From Liolophura sinensis (lineage: Eukaryota; Mollusca; Polyplacophora; Chitonida; Chitonidae): 64,000 nt of DNA. Every line of letters starts with the position of its first letter. Within the stretch, counting starts at the first letter, position 1. This document shows, one piece after another, positions 24,901 to 35,275 of the stretch. Both the position numbers and the translations under genes were made by a program. The stretch lies in the NCBI RefSeq assembly GCF_032854445.1, contig NC_088303.1:12469501-12533500 (forward strand), written 5' to 3'. The notes beneath the pieces were generated by a model. It was not told the origin of the DNA and searched no databases. It was given only the letters and a program-made list of their open reading frames with translations.

Positions 24901-27900
24901 TCGAACACGAGAAAATTTACTCCATTACAATCGAGCCACCATTGACCTTGTGACGTCACAGCGGTTCATTCCCGGCAGGCATGTCACACAGATAAAGGAG
25001 ACAATCACTATACCATTACAACTAATTTCGAGATTATTCCATGCCCAAGTGTGGCTTTGCGACTGCAGTAACAGAGCGCAGTGTATTGTAAAGTTATATA
25101 CATGTAAAGTTATATATGGCCTAAAAATGCCACAAATTAAGAAAATATGGACCAGCTCTCATCAAAAAAAACCCTTTGACTACGACTGACTCAATTGTAA
25201 TGTTGTGAGACTTCAGCTATGCCAACTAAAATAAAAGGCCAGTGGGCGAGGCTTATATTAATTATTATTAGGTAGTTATAAATTTAGCCATGTGGTAGCT
25301 TGAGGAAAAGCACACTACAGGTAGGCCTAATACCAGGATTTCTCAATGTTTTGCAAGGCTTTTCAATACATAATCCCGGCAGGTCTATATGGCATGACAT
25401 CACCAGACCAGTACCCCTCGCAGACAAAATAGGCAGGCAGTCCAACTTTAATGTTTGTTTTTTAAATGGAGATAGTTAAAATAATACTTTTTTAAATGCA
25501 GTTTACATACTAACATAGCAAAAATATTGTGTCTAGGGAACGTCTAGTATGAAAGTAAAGGCGTTGGGGTTCTCCTTTAACATGGCACTAATACATGGTG
25601 GTTCGTTTATTGCTGTTTGATGACTGGTCAAGAAGGTTTGATATTGATTTGCAGACAGTACCTTCCATTTTTTGGTCCCGCTCAACACAGCGTTAGTTCC
25701 CGTCCAGTTGTATGGGTCAATGTGGAGGCTTGAGCGAGAGTGAGCAGTCCCCCAGAGCATCATAGCATTCCAGGGAATCACTGACGGAGGGAACAGAGAA
25801 AAGAAATCCTCATTCAAATATTTCTGGAAAAGAAAACACGATGTTCACCAGCATAATATGTAGCAAAATGACACTGTGCCTCTTCTACACATCGAAAAAC
25901 GTCCACAATCATGATGCAGTAAACTCTTTCCACATACAAATGCTTTACAAATTATTGTTTTTTTCTTTCTTGTATTTCAACAAAGTGGGTAATATATCTA
26001 TATATATATATATATATATACACATACATACATATACTTTTCTCCCAGTGATACTAATTTACTGATTTTTACCACTATAAAACACTTCATCTCTATGACT
26101 GTGACATGTTCATGGGCCCAGAAAATCTTGAAAAAAGACACAGCCCTAAGAGACTGGACCGCAGAGGCCAGATTTGAAACCACAACCTCTGCCATGATTG
26201 GATACCTACACAATCACCAATATCTTTCCTCAGCTCTGGTCGAGTATGCAAGAACAATTCATCCTCTAAGTACGTCCACATCATTTCATCAGATTTGTGA
26301 ATGTTTTGGAGAAACAGAAACAGAGGTAGAGCAAGCCCTTTACCAGAATCCATTTTTCCCTGATGACAGATAAATGATACAATGCAATGAAACAGTGCTG
26401 AGGTCAACATGAAAAGTATAACTACCCTTTATTGCAGATGTTCTTAAAAACGTTTATTCTGCAGAAACGTTCAGCATGTTCAGCTTGTGAATCATGCAGT
26501 ACAGCTTGTTCAGCATTCCAAGATGCAGTACAGCTTATTCAGCATGTTCAACATTTCAGCATGCAGTACAGTTTGTTCAACATTCCTCCAAGCAGAAGAG
26601 CTTGTTCAGCATTCCTGCATGCAGAAAAGCTTGTTCAGCATGCAATACAGCGTGTTCAACAATTCAGCATGTCGTACAGCTTGTTTTGCATGCAATATGG
26701 CGTGTTTAACATGTCAACATAAAGTACAGCTTGCTTTAGCATACAGTACAATTTGTTCAGCACAGATATTGTTCAGCATGTTCAGTTTGTTTGGATGTTC
26801 AGTATTTTCAGCTTGCTCATCATATGTGCCTTTTTCAGTTTGTACAGCTTGTTCAACATGTTTGGCATATTCAGCATTTTCAGCTTGTTCATCACGTGTG
26901 ACTTTTTCAGTTTGTACAGCTTGTTCAATGTGTTTGGCATGTTCAGCATTTTCAGCTTGTTCATCATGTGTGACTTTTTCAGTTCGTACAGCTTGTTCAA
27001 CATGTTCAGCATTTTCAGCTTGTTCATCATGTGTGACTTTTTCAGTTTGTACAGCTTGTTCAATGTGTTTGGCATGTTCAGCATTTTCAGCTTGTTCACC
27101 ACGTGTGACTTTTTCAGTTTGTACAGCTTGTTCAACATGTTCAGCATTTTCAGTTTGTTCATCATGTGTGACTTTTTCAGTTTGTACAGCTTGTTCAACA
27201 TGTTTGGCATGTTCAGCATTTTCAGCTTGTTCATCATGTGTGACTTTTTCAGTTTGTACAGCTTGTTCAACGTGTTTGGCATGTTCAACATTTTCAGCTT
27301 GTTCATCATGTGTGACTTTTTCAGTTTGTACAGCTTGTTCAACATGTTCGGCATTTTCAGCCTGTTCATCATGTGTGGCTTTTTCAGTTTGTACAGCTTG
27401 TTCAACGTGTTTGGCATATTCAGCATTTTCAGCTTGTTCATCACGTGTGACTTTTTCAATCTGTACAGCTTGTTCAATGTGTTTGCATGTGCAGCATTTT
27501 CAGCATGTTCCACATGTTTGACTTATTCATCTTGTTCAGTTTATGCGCCGTTTTCAACTTGTTTAGCATATACAGCTTTTTCGGTAAACTTGAAGAGCCA
27601 CGTTCAGTGTTTTCAGCTTATTCAGCATATTTGGCTTGTACAGCATGTAAACTTGTAAAAACTTAACCTAATGTAAAAGTTACATTATTATGTTTATTTA
27701 TTTATTTATTTGATTGGTGTTTTATGCCGTACTCAAGAATATTTCACTTATACGACGGCGGCCAGCATTATGGTGGGAGGAAACCGGGCAGAGCCCGGGG
27801 GAAACCCACAACCATCCACAGGTTGCTGGCAGACCTTCCCACGTACGGCCGGAGAGGAAGCCAGCATGAGTTGGACTTGAACTCACAGCGACCCCTGTAG

Positions 27901-28831
27901 TGAGAGACTCCTGGGTCATTAGGCATTATTATGTCTGTAATATCTGACAATGGTCATGACAAATATTACAGCTATGACAAATATTCTGTAATGTCTGTAA
28001 TTTAATCCCTGTACATATACTTACATGAACTGCCTTCATAGTCACTCTGTCGTCTTTGTAATGCTGTAGGAAAAATTCTGGAGTCCAGTTGGAAGCTTTC
28101 CACGTGGGAACTACATCAGTGATCAACACGGGCCTTGATTATCAAATACAAAAAGCACATATTCATTTTCTTCTTTATTTAACCAATCTGTCAACTTGAA
28201 TTTTAGACGGTACAAAAGACCAAAATACAAAGAATAATTTTTAACATACGAGTAGATAAAAACATGTACAAATTAAATATTGATGATGGCCTCATGGTAA
28301 TGATCTAACCACTCTGATGGACATCTGACAAAAGCTCTGACAATCATGCATAATAATGGATGCAACCTGTCATGATCTTATTACACCTACACAGATGTTT
28401 CTATATCATACCCATAGCGCTAAGCTATTAAAGGTATCATCAGTATGTATGTATCTGTTGAAAGCTTTTCACACATGTAGAAAAAAAGACTTACCATTTG
28501 CTGTCATAAACTTCAATAAACTCCTGAAGGCTGAGATTGCTTCTTCTGTCAACTCCACGGGGAATATATTTGAAGTCATACTTATGCATATTTTCTTGCC
28601 TTACACTATGAGCATGATCATAATTAAATTGGTAAGAACTATTTCTGATGTCAAATGAGTCTAGTACACTGGGCTCCGGCTTTTGAAGGGGCCACAGATA
28701 GGACCAAATTTTTACCAGTCGACCATTCTGTGAGAATATTCCAAGTATCACAGATATTACACCCACAGTTGCCAAGGAAACCATACCAGTCGCCATATCT
28801 GTCAGAGCAGCCCTGTTTGCAACTCTGTTAC
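15998..28831 (-). CDS. JmjC/cupin-like Fe(II)/2-oxoglutarate oxygenase with N-terminal membrane segment
   Basis: Seven coding exons on the minus strand (high to low): 28796-28495 (ATG at 28796-28794; exon may begin at 28831), 28133-28025, 26359-26210, 25823-25582, 19019-18899, 18543-18394, 16102-15998 (stop TAG). Phases agree and give about 392 residues. Residues about 5-21 (MVSLATVGVISVILGIF) form one hydrophobic segment, so a signal anchor is likely. LQEFIEVYDSKWPVLITDVV and the following block resemble the JmjC entry region. Metal ligands are visible as H221-I-D223 (SSLHIDPYNW) and H307 (IPTGWFHQ), 86 residues apart as in JmjC proteins. GTKKWKV holds a probable 2-oxoglutarate or structural Lys, and RYPLFKQAR...AGELLIIP is the usual pre-His block. 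The substrate is unknown: relatives hydroxylate proteins or tRNA. I cannot assign it to JMJD4, JMJD6, JMJD8, HSPBAP1 or TYW5. The 25582 donor (AT|GTTAAA) is weak but is the one that matches phase with the next exon; the 26210 donor is chosen likewise. Confidence 0.8.
16206..16227. repeat. (TA)n microsatellite
   Basis: An uninterrupted run of alternating T and A of about 20 bp just after 'tttgtcta', in an intron of the JmjC gene. Confidence 0.85.
16393..16581 (-). mobile_element. tRNA-type SINE, degraded copy
   Basis: Minus-strand copy of the window's SINE family: ttttaccctgtactcaagaa, atggtgggaggaaaccaagt, ggggaaacccacgaccatct, ggagaggaagccagcatgag, ctggacttgaactcacgacg. Both ends are eroded and no target-site duplication is recognised. 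Confidence 0.75.
17672..17687. repeat. G16 homopolymer
   Basis: A run of 16 G following 'gcggggggtt', able to form G-quadruplex-like structure and prone to length error in sequencing. Intronic in the JmjC gene. Confidence 0.9.
18665..18745 (-). mobile_element. Retroelement 3'-tail fragment, diverged
   Basis: Carries 'gaatgaatgaattaatgatt', 'gcggtttaatgttgtactta', 'acaatttttcggtcaaagga' and 'ggacgaggag'. It is the same tail type as 12871-12920 and 31485-31549, with a (GAAT)n-like simple repeat at the terminal side. Confidence 0.55.
19208..19745. repeat. Minisatellite, about 21-bp unit (gatatgacaggggacttcag)
   Basis: About 25 imperfect copies of 'gatatgacaggggacttcag' plus t, with variants gacatcag and gagagatt. 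It lies in the JmjC intron upstream, in gene sense, of the exon 19019-18899. Open reading frames on both strands (about 67-102 residues) follow the multiple-of-three period and are not taken as genes. Confidence 0.88.
19795..19950 (+). mobile_element. tRNA-type SINE, 5'-truncated
   Basis: Plus-strand 3' half of the SINE family: tctgctagcaacctacggat, gtttcccccaggctctgctc, cccaccataatgctgactgt, gtgtaaaacaccaatcaaat then aaataaacaaaa. The tRNA-like head is missing. Confidence 0.8.
20000..21030. other. JmjC intron, no gene seen
   Basis: AT-rich intronic sequence with no recognised exon. The 76-residue minus-strand ORF at 20500-20730 shows no conserved block. Confidence 0.5.
21040..21082. repeat. 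Perfect 18-bp inverted repeat (hairpin)
   Basis: CCGTGGAGACTAGCTATA at 21040-21057 and its exact reverse complement at 21065-21082, separated by a 7-nt loop (gggaagt). Intronic. Possible residue of a palindromic element. Confidence 0.9.
21817..21954. mobile_element. MITE-like element with 42-bp terminal inverted repeats
   Basis: The left arm 21817-21858 (acacgagtagtataactccg...cattgtgactc) and right arm 21913-21954 (gagtcacaatgaagtctttt...ctattcgtgt) are near-perfect inverted repeats. The centre holds a second imperfect palindrome (tttagccatcaaattgatga...gctaaa). At 138 bp without coding capacity it fits a nonautonomous DNA element. A possible ATTA flank is visible on both sides. Confidence 0.8.
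22000..23890. other. JmjC intron, no gene seen
   Basis: No conserved exon recognised. Several CRE-like GACGT motifs cluster at about 23702-23770. ORFs of 62-88 residues (22602-22850, 22909-23175, 23410-23676) lack recognisable domains and overlap on opposite strands. Confidence 0.45.
23895..24415. repeat. Degenerate tandem repeat, about 22-bp unit
   Basis: About 20 imperfect copies of 'aagtctctgtacttatgacc' plus a short spacer, with variants such as tgtatgaccc and tcctaag. A weaker patch of the same motif occurs around 22000-22100. Intronic in the JmjC gene. Confidence 0.8.
24445..24574. mobile_element. MITE-like element, about 130 bp
   Basis: Terminal inverted repeats: ggggccggtttcatgaagtt(tacttag) at the left and the reverse complement of gggaccgttttcatgaatct(cacttag) at the right. 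Internal ttagctaag motifs are repeated on both sides. No coding capacity. Confidence 0.75.
26100..26205 (-). mobile_element. Possible tRNA-like SINE remnant next to a JmjC exon
   Basis: On the minus strand 'ggcagaggttgtggtttcaa' continues with atctggcctctgcggtccag, resembling a tRNA B box (GGTTTCAAATC) in context. It abuts the donor of exon 26359-26210. Only one copy is seen, so the call is weak; it may be ordinary intron. Confidence 0.3.
26460..27655. repeat. Higher-order repeat of 72/63-bp units built from 9-bp modules
   Basis: A 9-bp module of the type TTCAGCWTG or TTCAACATG tiles the whole region. From about 26800 it is organised in units of 72 bp (sometimes 63, one module fewer) containing 'ttcatcatgtgtgacttttt' and 'cagtttgtacagcttgttca'. 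All periods are multiples of three, which keeps ORFs of 344, 301 and 243 residues open in three frames on two strands. No protein is inferred. It lies in the JmjC intron just upstream, in gene sense, of exon 26359-26210. Confidence 0.9.
27690..27919 (-). mobile_element. tRNA-type SINE, 5'-truncated
   Basis: Minus-strand copy, well preserved: tttatttatttgattggtgt, tatgccgtactcaagaatat, gacggcggccagcattatgg, gcccgggggaaacccacaac, ggagaggaagccagcatgag, ttggacttgaactcacagcg, gagagactcctgggtcatt. It stops before the A-box end of the head, so it is 5'-truncated. It sits in the JmjC intron between exons 28133-28025 and 26359-26210. Confidence 0.88.
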
Positions 28832-29270
28832 CTGAAACAAAAAAGACCAGTGATTTCAGTGAACATTTATTCATATTTTTCATTCCATAAATGTTAAGTG
28901 CCCCTTGAAATAATCTTTATTAGTGTGTAATATAGCAGTAGCTTTTGCGATACTTTATGCGGTAGGGTTTTAGGGTTTAAACATGGATTGGTAGAGAAAG
29001 TTTCATCAACTGTAAGCAGTCGACCCAACAGTTACTGAGCTAGGCCAGTTACGTAACGTTCATAATGTATGCTGTCAACATAGTCAGAAGATCTATAATG
29101 TAAGAACACATGGTTGGGAACTCAGCACTACCGAATGTCAGCTGATGACATTATGTTTGTTAGCGAGAGGTCCTCTGAGGAATGTAATTATGACTTTAAA
29201 TCCACCCAAACAATAAATTTACTACCCTAGTCAATTGCCAGGCAGCCACCCTGTAAAGTTCAGACACCGG

Positions 29271-29278
29271 TGACGTCA
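29271..29278. promoter_or_regulatory. Palindromic CRE-type site TGACGTCA
   Basis: A perfect TGACGTCA about 475 bp upstream of the JmjC start codon. It is the best promoter-like motif in the region where that gene's 5' end should be. No TATA box or first noncoding exon could be fixed. Function is inferred from the motif alone. Confidence 0.35.
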
Positions 29279-29299
29279 TAGACGGCCAACCCAAGACTA

Positions 29300-31040
29300 G
29301 CTGGCCTATATAACATTAATTTGTATCAAAACGATATCATTTTCGAGATAGATTCTAGCTACACAGAAGCAATTATACAGCCATATTAATTTGAACCCAT
29401 AGTGGACAATGTTGAAATTCCAATTTATGACACTTACATCTCTAGCCACACTTAAGATTCCGAGTTTTCAGACCTTGCATTTGATCTTTGTCCGCACATT
29501 TCCAACCGCACTGGCAATACGGACTGGTAAGCTTTGGCTTTATCCTGTGTTACACTGTAGGCCTACATTTTGTGTGTATACCACATTTAATATTTACTGT
29601 TCTTTCCTTCTGTCCGCTTCAAATAATCATTCTATGCCCCGAGTGATTCTAAATTCATACACATATGCGATGACAACTACTTTTACATATTACTGTTGAC
29701 ATTCTAGCCTATGCATATTAGGGGCCTGTAGTCATGTGCAATAGTGTACACAGTATTTTATAGCCAGTGTGCAGGTGTCGTGAAAATTGCTGGCTTGTGT
29801 CTGTCACCGTGGTGACTACGGCTTATGCTTCTGGTTTTAGTTGACTGCTGCCACTATAGTAGCAAAATCTTTCCAAGTTCATCCTTATTCTTCTGCTCAG
29901 CTTTTTGCTAGAAAATAGAGGGAGCAGATACGGCTGTGTTTAGTGGGTATACAATTTTTCCGGCTTGTGCTCTTAATCAGTGCTTCCTTGAGGCCCAAAA
30001 CGTCTGGAAACTGGAAAAAACTAACTCCAGGGGTTACAGATTGGACTTGTATGAAATCATTCTTCCAAGATTACAAAGTGTTGGCAGAAAAAATGCATAA
30101 ACCCAGCCTCATTATCTAGTGATTTTAATATCATATTACTTAGGTTAATATACCTTTGTCAATGTTTTTTTACACTCAATTTAACAACATATACAGGAGT
30201 AGCTAATTGACCAATCTAGACACTAATCCTTCAATTTCCCAATTGAATATCAAGTATGAGTATGGGGGGAAATTGTACTCAAACATGGCCTCAATATATA
30301 AAAATTAACTGTAAGTTCAAATTAATGAGACACCACAGACATCCAGATATTTGCCATTTTACTTCAACCTACAGGCTTTAAGGTACTTATGTAGACAGTG
30401 GGGTGAAAATCTTGTCTATATGACAAGGGGGCTATAAAAAACATCAGTCAAATTTCAAGTCTTCAAATATCAAAGCTAGGCTTTGTCGATGTTCACAATT
30501 TACATATCTTGCACAGCTCATACTATACAATTATTACTGTTATTATCAGCAATAGTTATCATCCAGTGTTGTTTATTCCGCTACACCTTCCTATGTTATT
30601 TTTCTTGTTTACTTGCCCCTGCCTCACACAAATCAAGTGCCAATCATCTCTTGTATCTATAAGCTGCAAATATGTACCTCTTATTCAAGTGGCACGGCAA
30701 CAAGAGTTACAATGTGAAAGAAGATCAAATGTGTTGTAGGATATTTTGCATCAGAAGAGTTTTATTTTCAGCAGATACCTTACCTCTTGACAGCTGCATT
30801 GCTCTGCATGAGTTAAAAAAGTTAAAAATGGAAGCAAGTTCGGATGTGGTGTTAAACCACAACCATTCCCTCATTCATTCATAGTTTGTGGTAAGTAATT
30901 ACATACAATATTGCAACTTTCAGGGACTGTTGTGGATGAAGTCATTGCTTTTGTTAAAAGACCTCACATGCAAAAAAAAAAAACTCCTGCAGGTACTATG
31001 ACTCATCTGAGCTTGTTTTGCATTCAGCGAAACTCTCATT
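29300..31040. other. Intergenic sequence between divergent JmjC and GIGYF genes
   Basis: AT-rich, without recognised coding blocks. The ORFs at 29409-29699 and 30509-30884 lack conserved motifs. It may hold the first noncoding exon of the JmjC gene. Confidence 0.45.
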
Positions 31041-31053
31041 GTTGTGGGTTGGC

Positions 31054-31808
31054 CTAAAGCTGGTCTGAGATCCAGTCTCAACAGTGTCGCCAGTATCAAG
31101 TATTGACTCACAACTGATATGGATCGAATGGTATTGCTTTTCTCTATTAAGCGGTGTATATTGTGTTAAGAATGAAGCAGTATTTACCGAGTTATTGTAT
31201 TTTCATGACACACATTGGAGATCTCTGCTCAATTGCTGGCTTTGCCACAATGGCAAACGACGGGTAATGTAAAAATTTATATAAAATACGAAAACTGATT
31301 ATACCGTCGTTTTATGGTATGCACATAATGCCACATATTGGGATTCATGTTCATAGTATATGATTTCAAACTTTCAGCACAACAGTAATCATATCCTTTC
31401 CAGCTTATGATGGCACATTGGTCTGGCAAAACGAAAAATTACACACACAGAGAAAGAAAAAAAAGAAGAAACATGTGGCTTTAAGTGAGTGAGTGAGTGC
31501 TTGGGGTTTAACGTCGTACTCAACAATTTTTCAGTCATATGACGACGATACATGTGGCTTTAAACAGAATAAAACAGTTAAATGTATTTATGTGTATATA
31601 TATTTACATTATTGTTAAACTGATGTGCGTCATGAAAACATAATAACTTGATAGATATTGATTAAATGTTGACATATTATACATCACTGAATAGAGAAAA
31701 TCAATATCATTCGATCTATATCAGTTTTGAGTCCATATTCATTGCCATACGGCCACAATGCCCAGACTGGATCTCAGGCTGGCAGACCAGAGCTCAGACC
31801 AGCTTTTA
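31054..31808. mobile_element. Possible inverted-repeat element, about 750 bp
   Basis: ctaaagctggtctgagatcc(agtct) at about 31054-31078 is inverted at about 31763-31808 as agactggatctcag...ctcagaccagcttttag, with a 15-bp partial duplication inside the right arm. No transposase ORF lies between. The call is tentative because the arms are interrupted. A younger 65-bp insert (31485-31549) lies inside it. Confidence 0.45.
31471..31563 (-). mobile_element. 65-bp retroposed tail with perfect 14-bp target-site duplication
   Basis: The insert 31485-31549 starts (GTGA)n then gtgcttggggtttaacgtcg / tactcaacaatttttcagtc / atatgacgacgat. It is flanked by exact copies of ACATGTGGCTTTAA (31471-31484 and 31550-31563). 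On the minus strand the element ends in a TCAC-type simple repeat, as expected for the 3' end of a target-primed retroposon with extreme 5' truncation. Confidence 0.85.
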
Positions 31809-32479
31809 GTCTGAGTCCATTGTTGCATCACTCGAATCTGAGTTACGCCTGCATACTTGCAACGTGCTGTGCCTGTGAATCTACACCATGTATATGTACG
31901 GTTTAACTGTTACGATTGTAACACATTTTATTTTTACTTACACATGTACATATCGACCTTTTTTTTCTCATAACACTTATAACGGTGTGACCATGAAAAA
32001 ATTAATTATTTTTGTAATGATGTGTAGTTGTAATTCTGATGACAGCTCAAGAAACATCTTGACATGGACTTAGGTGGTATGAAACAATTTGTGCACAATT
32101 TCTCTAACACCTTGCCTTACCAGTCTGCAGCAGTCTTGCACCACATTCTCATATTATCTGCTGAGGCTCATGACTTCGCTTTTCCACCATTTAAATACAA
32201 ATCACCGCACTGGCATAACATCAGTCATTTTGAAAGCTGTTGTGCTGATATGTTTACCTTTGTCAGGTGACGTACTTCCGGGTCGTCTGCCCTGTGTGTA
32301 GGAACGTCTTTTTGTCAAAATATTCGTTGGAAATTAAGGTTTTGGCGTTTGTATTTGCCTTGACTTACCTACATTTTCCTACACTTTATTTCATTTTTTT
32401 TTTTTTTTTGCATTTAACTTTACCAGCTCTGTGTACAGTGGAAAGGGAATGTCGTTAGGCTGATGCACATCTTGGCTCT

Positions 32480-32611
32480 TTAACCACGCCCCCTTTCAGG
32501 ACTTCCGGTTGTATATACGGGCACTTTGTTAGTCACGTGATACATACAAGATTACGGCCATATTGGTTTTTGTGCTGTCGTGGAGAGCAGACAAGTTGAA
32601 ACACTTCGCAG
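32480..32611 (+). promoter_or_regulatory. GIGYF promoter and noncoding first exon
   Basis: Over about 90 bp: a CCACGCCCCC (Sp/KLF type), ACTTCCGG (ETS type, about 32501), a TCACGTGA E-box at 32533-32540, and acggccatattgg (YY1-like, about 32553-32566). They precede a candidate first exon that ends ...acacttcgcag with GTAAAA at 32612. The next exon (35250-35307) holds the ATG. A TATA-less initiator promoter of a housekeeping gene is the likely type. The transcription start is inferred, about 32555-32580. Confidence 0.6.
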
Positions 32612-33156
32612 GTAAAAAGTTCACATCAGTGTGCCTTTATTCCGATGTTCATCGATGTAGCGGTCCTAATTTTGTTAAGCACACATCCATGTTTCAAGCT
32701 CTTCCAATTTGAAGCTAACTTCATCCATGTTAGTCAGAAAATATGGTATTTCTTTCGACCGTCTGTCATCACTTTTTCAAAAAATTCTCCTCAAACTCTA
32801 TGGAAGTTCGTCCCCCCCCACCCTCCCTTTCGGTTAACCCCTCTTTATTCAGTTTAGATCACGAATGACATTGTGTCAACCTGCCCTGGCAGCTTGTGGA
32901 ATACATGAGTTCACGTCTAGTAGTTGTTAGTGTAAATTATTGTACAGTGAGTTACTGTGCATCAAATCTGATAAGGAAAAAAGCAATTAGTAGACAGTGC
33001 ACTTTTTTTAAGACATGCAGAGACCAGAAGATAATACTTTAAAAAATGAGTATAAAAAGTGCATGTTATTATGTTGCCATCACAAATCCATGGTTAGATG
33101 CAATTCACGGCCCATGACAAAGTTACCTATGCATCGGCCCATACATAGCTGCAACT

Positions 33157-33637
33157 GCTCTGGTGGTTACTGAAATAACGTACGTACCATCGTCGCAAAT
33201 GTGAGCTAGCACAAAGTTGAGGAAATCATTCCCACACCGTTCAATTTAGGCCAGGCGTCGCTACAACTGTGCAATGGGTGAAGCAGAAACACTGGGGAAA
33301 CCTGCAAGCTAATCATAATTTCTCCACACTGCTGCTGTACCTCACTAGGAATGAAATACCTCCCGTGCAATCACCTGAACAGATTACCGGCCACTATGTC
33401 ACTTATCCGAATCAACTACAGTTCATGGTACTGGATGCAACAACTTTAAAAGCGACAAAGTATGTGTCCACTATCACACGGAATTTGGCATTTCGTGAAT
33501 TGTGATGATGAGAACATGACAACATGGTCAAGAGCAAGTGGGAGGTATTTCATTTCTAGTGAGGTATGATTTCCCCGCTTTGAGCTGTTTCACATTTGCG
33601 ACGATGGCACCTATGTTAGTTCAGTAACCATCGGAGC
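33157..33637. mobile_element. Foldback/MITE element with long terminal inverted repeats, 481 bp
   Basis: The left end gctctggtggttactgaaat...ccatcgtcgcaaatgtgagc is inverted at the right end (...cacatttgcgacgatggcac...agtaaccatcggagc), over about 70 bp with mismatches. A second inverted pair lies inside: cctcactaggaatgaaatac(ctccc) near 33343 and gggaggtatttcatttctag(tgagg) near 33539. The 78-residue plus-strand ORF at 33269-33505 lies in the core and matches nothing I recognise. Located in GIGYF intron 1. Confidence 0.82.
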
Positions 33638-34925
33638 ATTTTCGGTAAAACTCCACAGTCATGACATCTTTGCAGAGTAATAGCCTACCTCTCAGCTGTC
33701 GGCCACTTGGGTTGTCTGTAAGATAATTTCGGTATGATAACAAATTATAAGTACACTTAAATAAATATAGGACTTCGTCAGTGTCTGTTGTAATGCAATG
33801 TTCGAGTTCCTGTGATTTTGAGATGTGTAAGTTCTACGGGGAAAACATTCTGAGGTGAACTGTCAATCGAACATAATGACAAGGAGGCAAATGTCATGCG
33901 TAATGTAATCCCATGGCAGAAAGCTGAGATGCTGGAGTTTACTCAACATCTGTCTGCCTTGTCTCTTTGTAAGGATTCCATAGCTCTTGATTTTGCAGAT
34001 GCAGAGAGTGGAATGGGTAATAGAAAACTGTTAGAAAGCTGGTTATGGGCAGGTGCATAGTTACATTGTCTTCATTATCTTTTTTAAGGAGAAAGTGGCC
34101 AGTTACCTGACAGAAGTCTAAATAAGCTTAAATAGTAGCTTTGATCAAAGTTGATGGCTACCATCTACAATTTTTTTCCTGCAGGAAGCTTTTAGCTAGT
34201 TTTTAGTGAGCACTCTTTTGATAACTCTTAAAATGTCATGGCATTGGTACCAGGATATGTTTTAGTGGTTATAACATTATGACCTGTTTTAATTTGGCTA
34301 TGTGTTCTGGGGCAGTGTTTATCACTTAATCTTACTTACCTTATGTAAAGTAGTTTGTGCGGTATGTCGCATTCTGATGATTCATTCATAAGATCTGTGG
34401 AGAGAAAAGGCCACAGTTGTGTCGTATTTGCTGTAGAGAGTATTTAAACATCCCTGGCATCAAGCTAAGTCTCAAACTGAGTATTGCCTATTATGTGATA
34501 TTAGCTAGCCCTCTTTTTCATGATCATCACTGGTAATTGAAGGAAACAAAGCAGTACTTTTTGGTATCATGTACAAACATCACAAGCCAGGGTCTACAAA
34601 TCTTTTGAACAACAGTGAAGTATTCATGTATTAATCCATATTAAGAAGATGGAATAATGGGCACTTGTTTACATGTAATCTCTACCACACTTATAGTCTG
34701 CCACCATAGGTAACGTACTGAAGGAACTTGTGCATATATGATGGTTGATGGTTCATAAATTAAAGCAAGGCCTTGTTAGCAATTTACTCTTAGCAACCCC
34801 AGTTTAATCGTCTTTGTTACATACCTTATATCCAGCTGACACAAGCCATGTATGTGTGTGGTTGAATTCAGCGGTATTTTAACCGGCTCAGTTTCCTTCA
34901 AACAATATACTTGTCCTAGTCATAT

Positions 34926-34980
34926 TAGTGGAATATTCTTGAGTCTGGCATAAAACACCAATCAAACAAATACATAAAAT
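34926..34980 (+). mobile_element. SINE 3'-tail fragment
   Basis: tagtggaatattcttgagtc / tggcataaaacaccaatcaa / acaaatacataaaa matches the last 55 bp of the tRNA-type SINE. Everything 5' of it is missing. Confidence 0.75.
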
Positions 34981-35275
34981 TAAGGGCACCTGTGGCTTCT
35001 CCACTCGATGCCTTAGATTCACGTCAGTTCATAATGAAAGCAACCCAGGACAGTGAGGGAAAATGTTATGGAGACATTCTGATTCAGAGTTTGGCAAAAT
35101 GTATGCTTGGTGCGCTGCATACAGTGTACACCAGTGTCCATATTCTGTGATCAGATGTTATGAGGGATCATGTCTAATGTCTTCATAGAAGCAACATACA
35201 TTCAAATGTTTTTATTAATGATAAAAATTGTTATTTTTTGCTGTTTTAGCTGATACCTCACAAGCAGAAGTTACA

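Noticed and set aside
26487-27658. Long ORFs of 344, 301 and 243 residues as a repetitive protein gene
   Set aside because: They occupy three frames on both strands of one satellite whose period is a multiple of three; there is no start context, domain or splice evidence.
27722-27950. Minus-strand ORFs with Trp/Cys-rich sequence, also at 13204-13464, 57547-57919 and 58058-58346
   Set aside because: They are frames across copies of the same SINE and share sequence for that reason.
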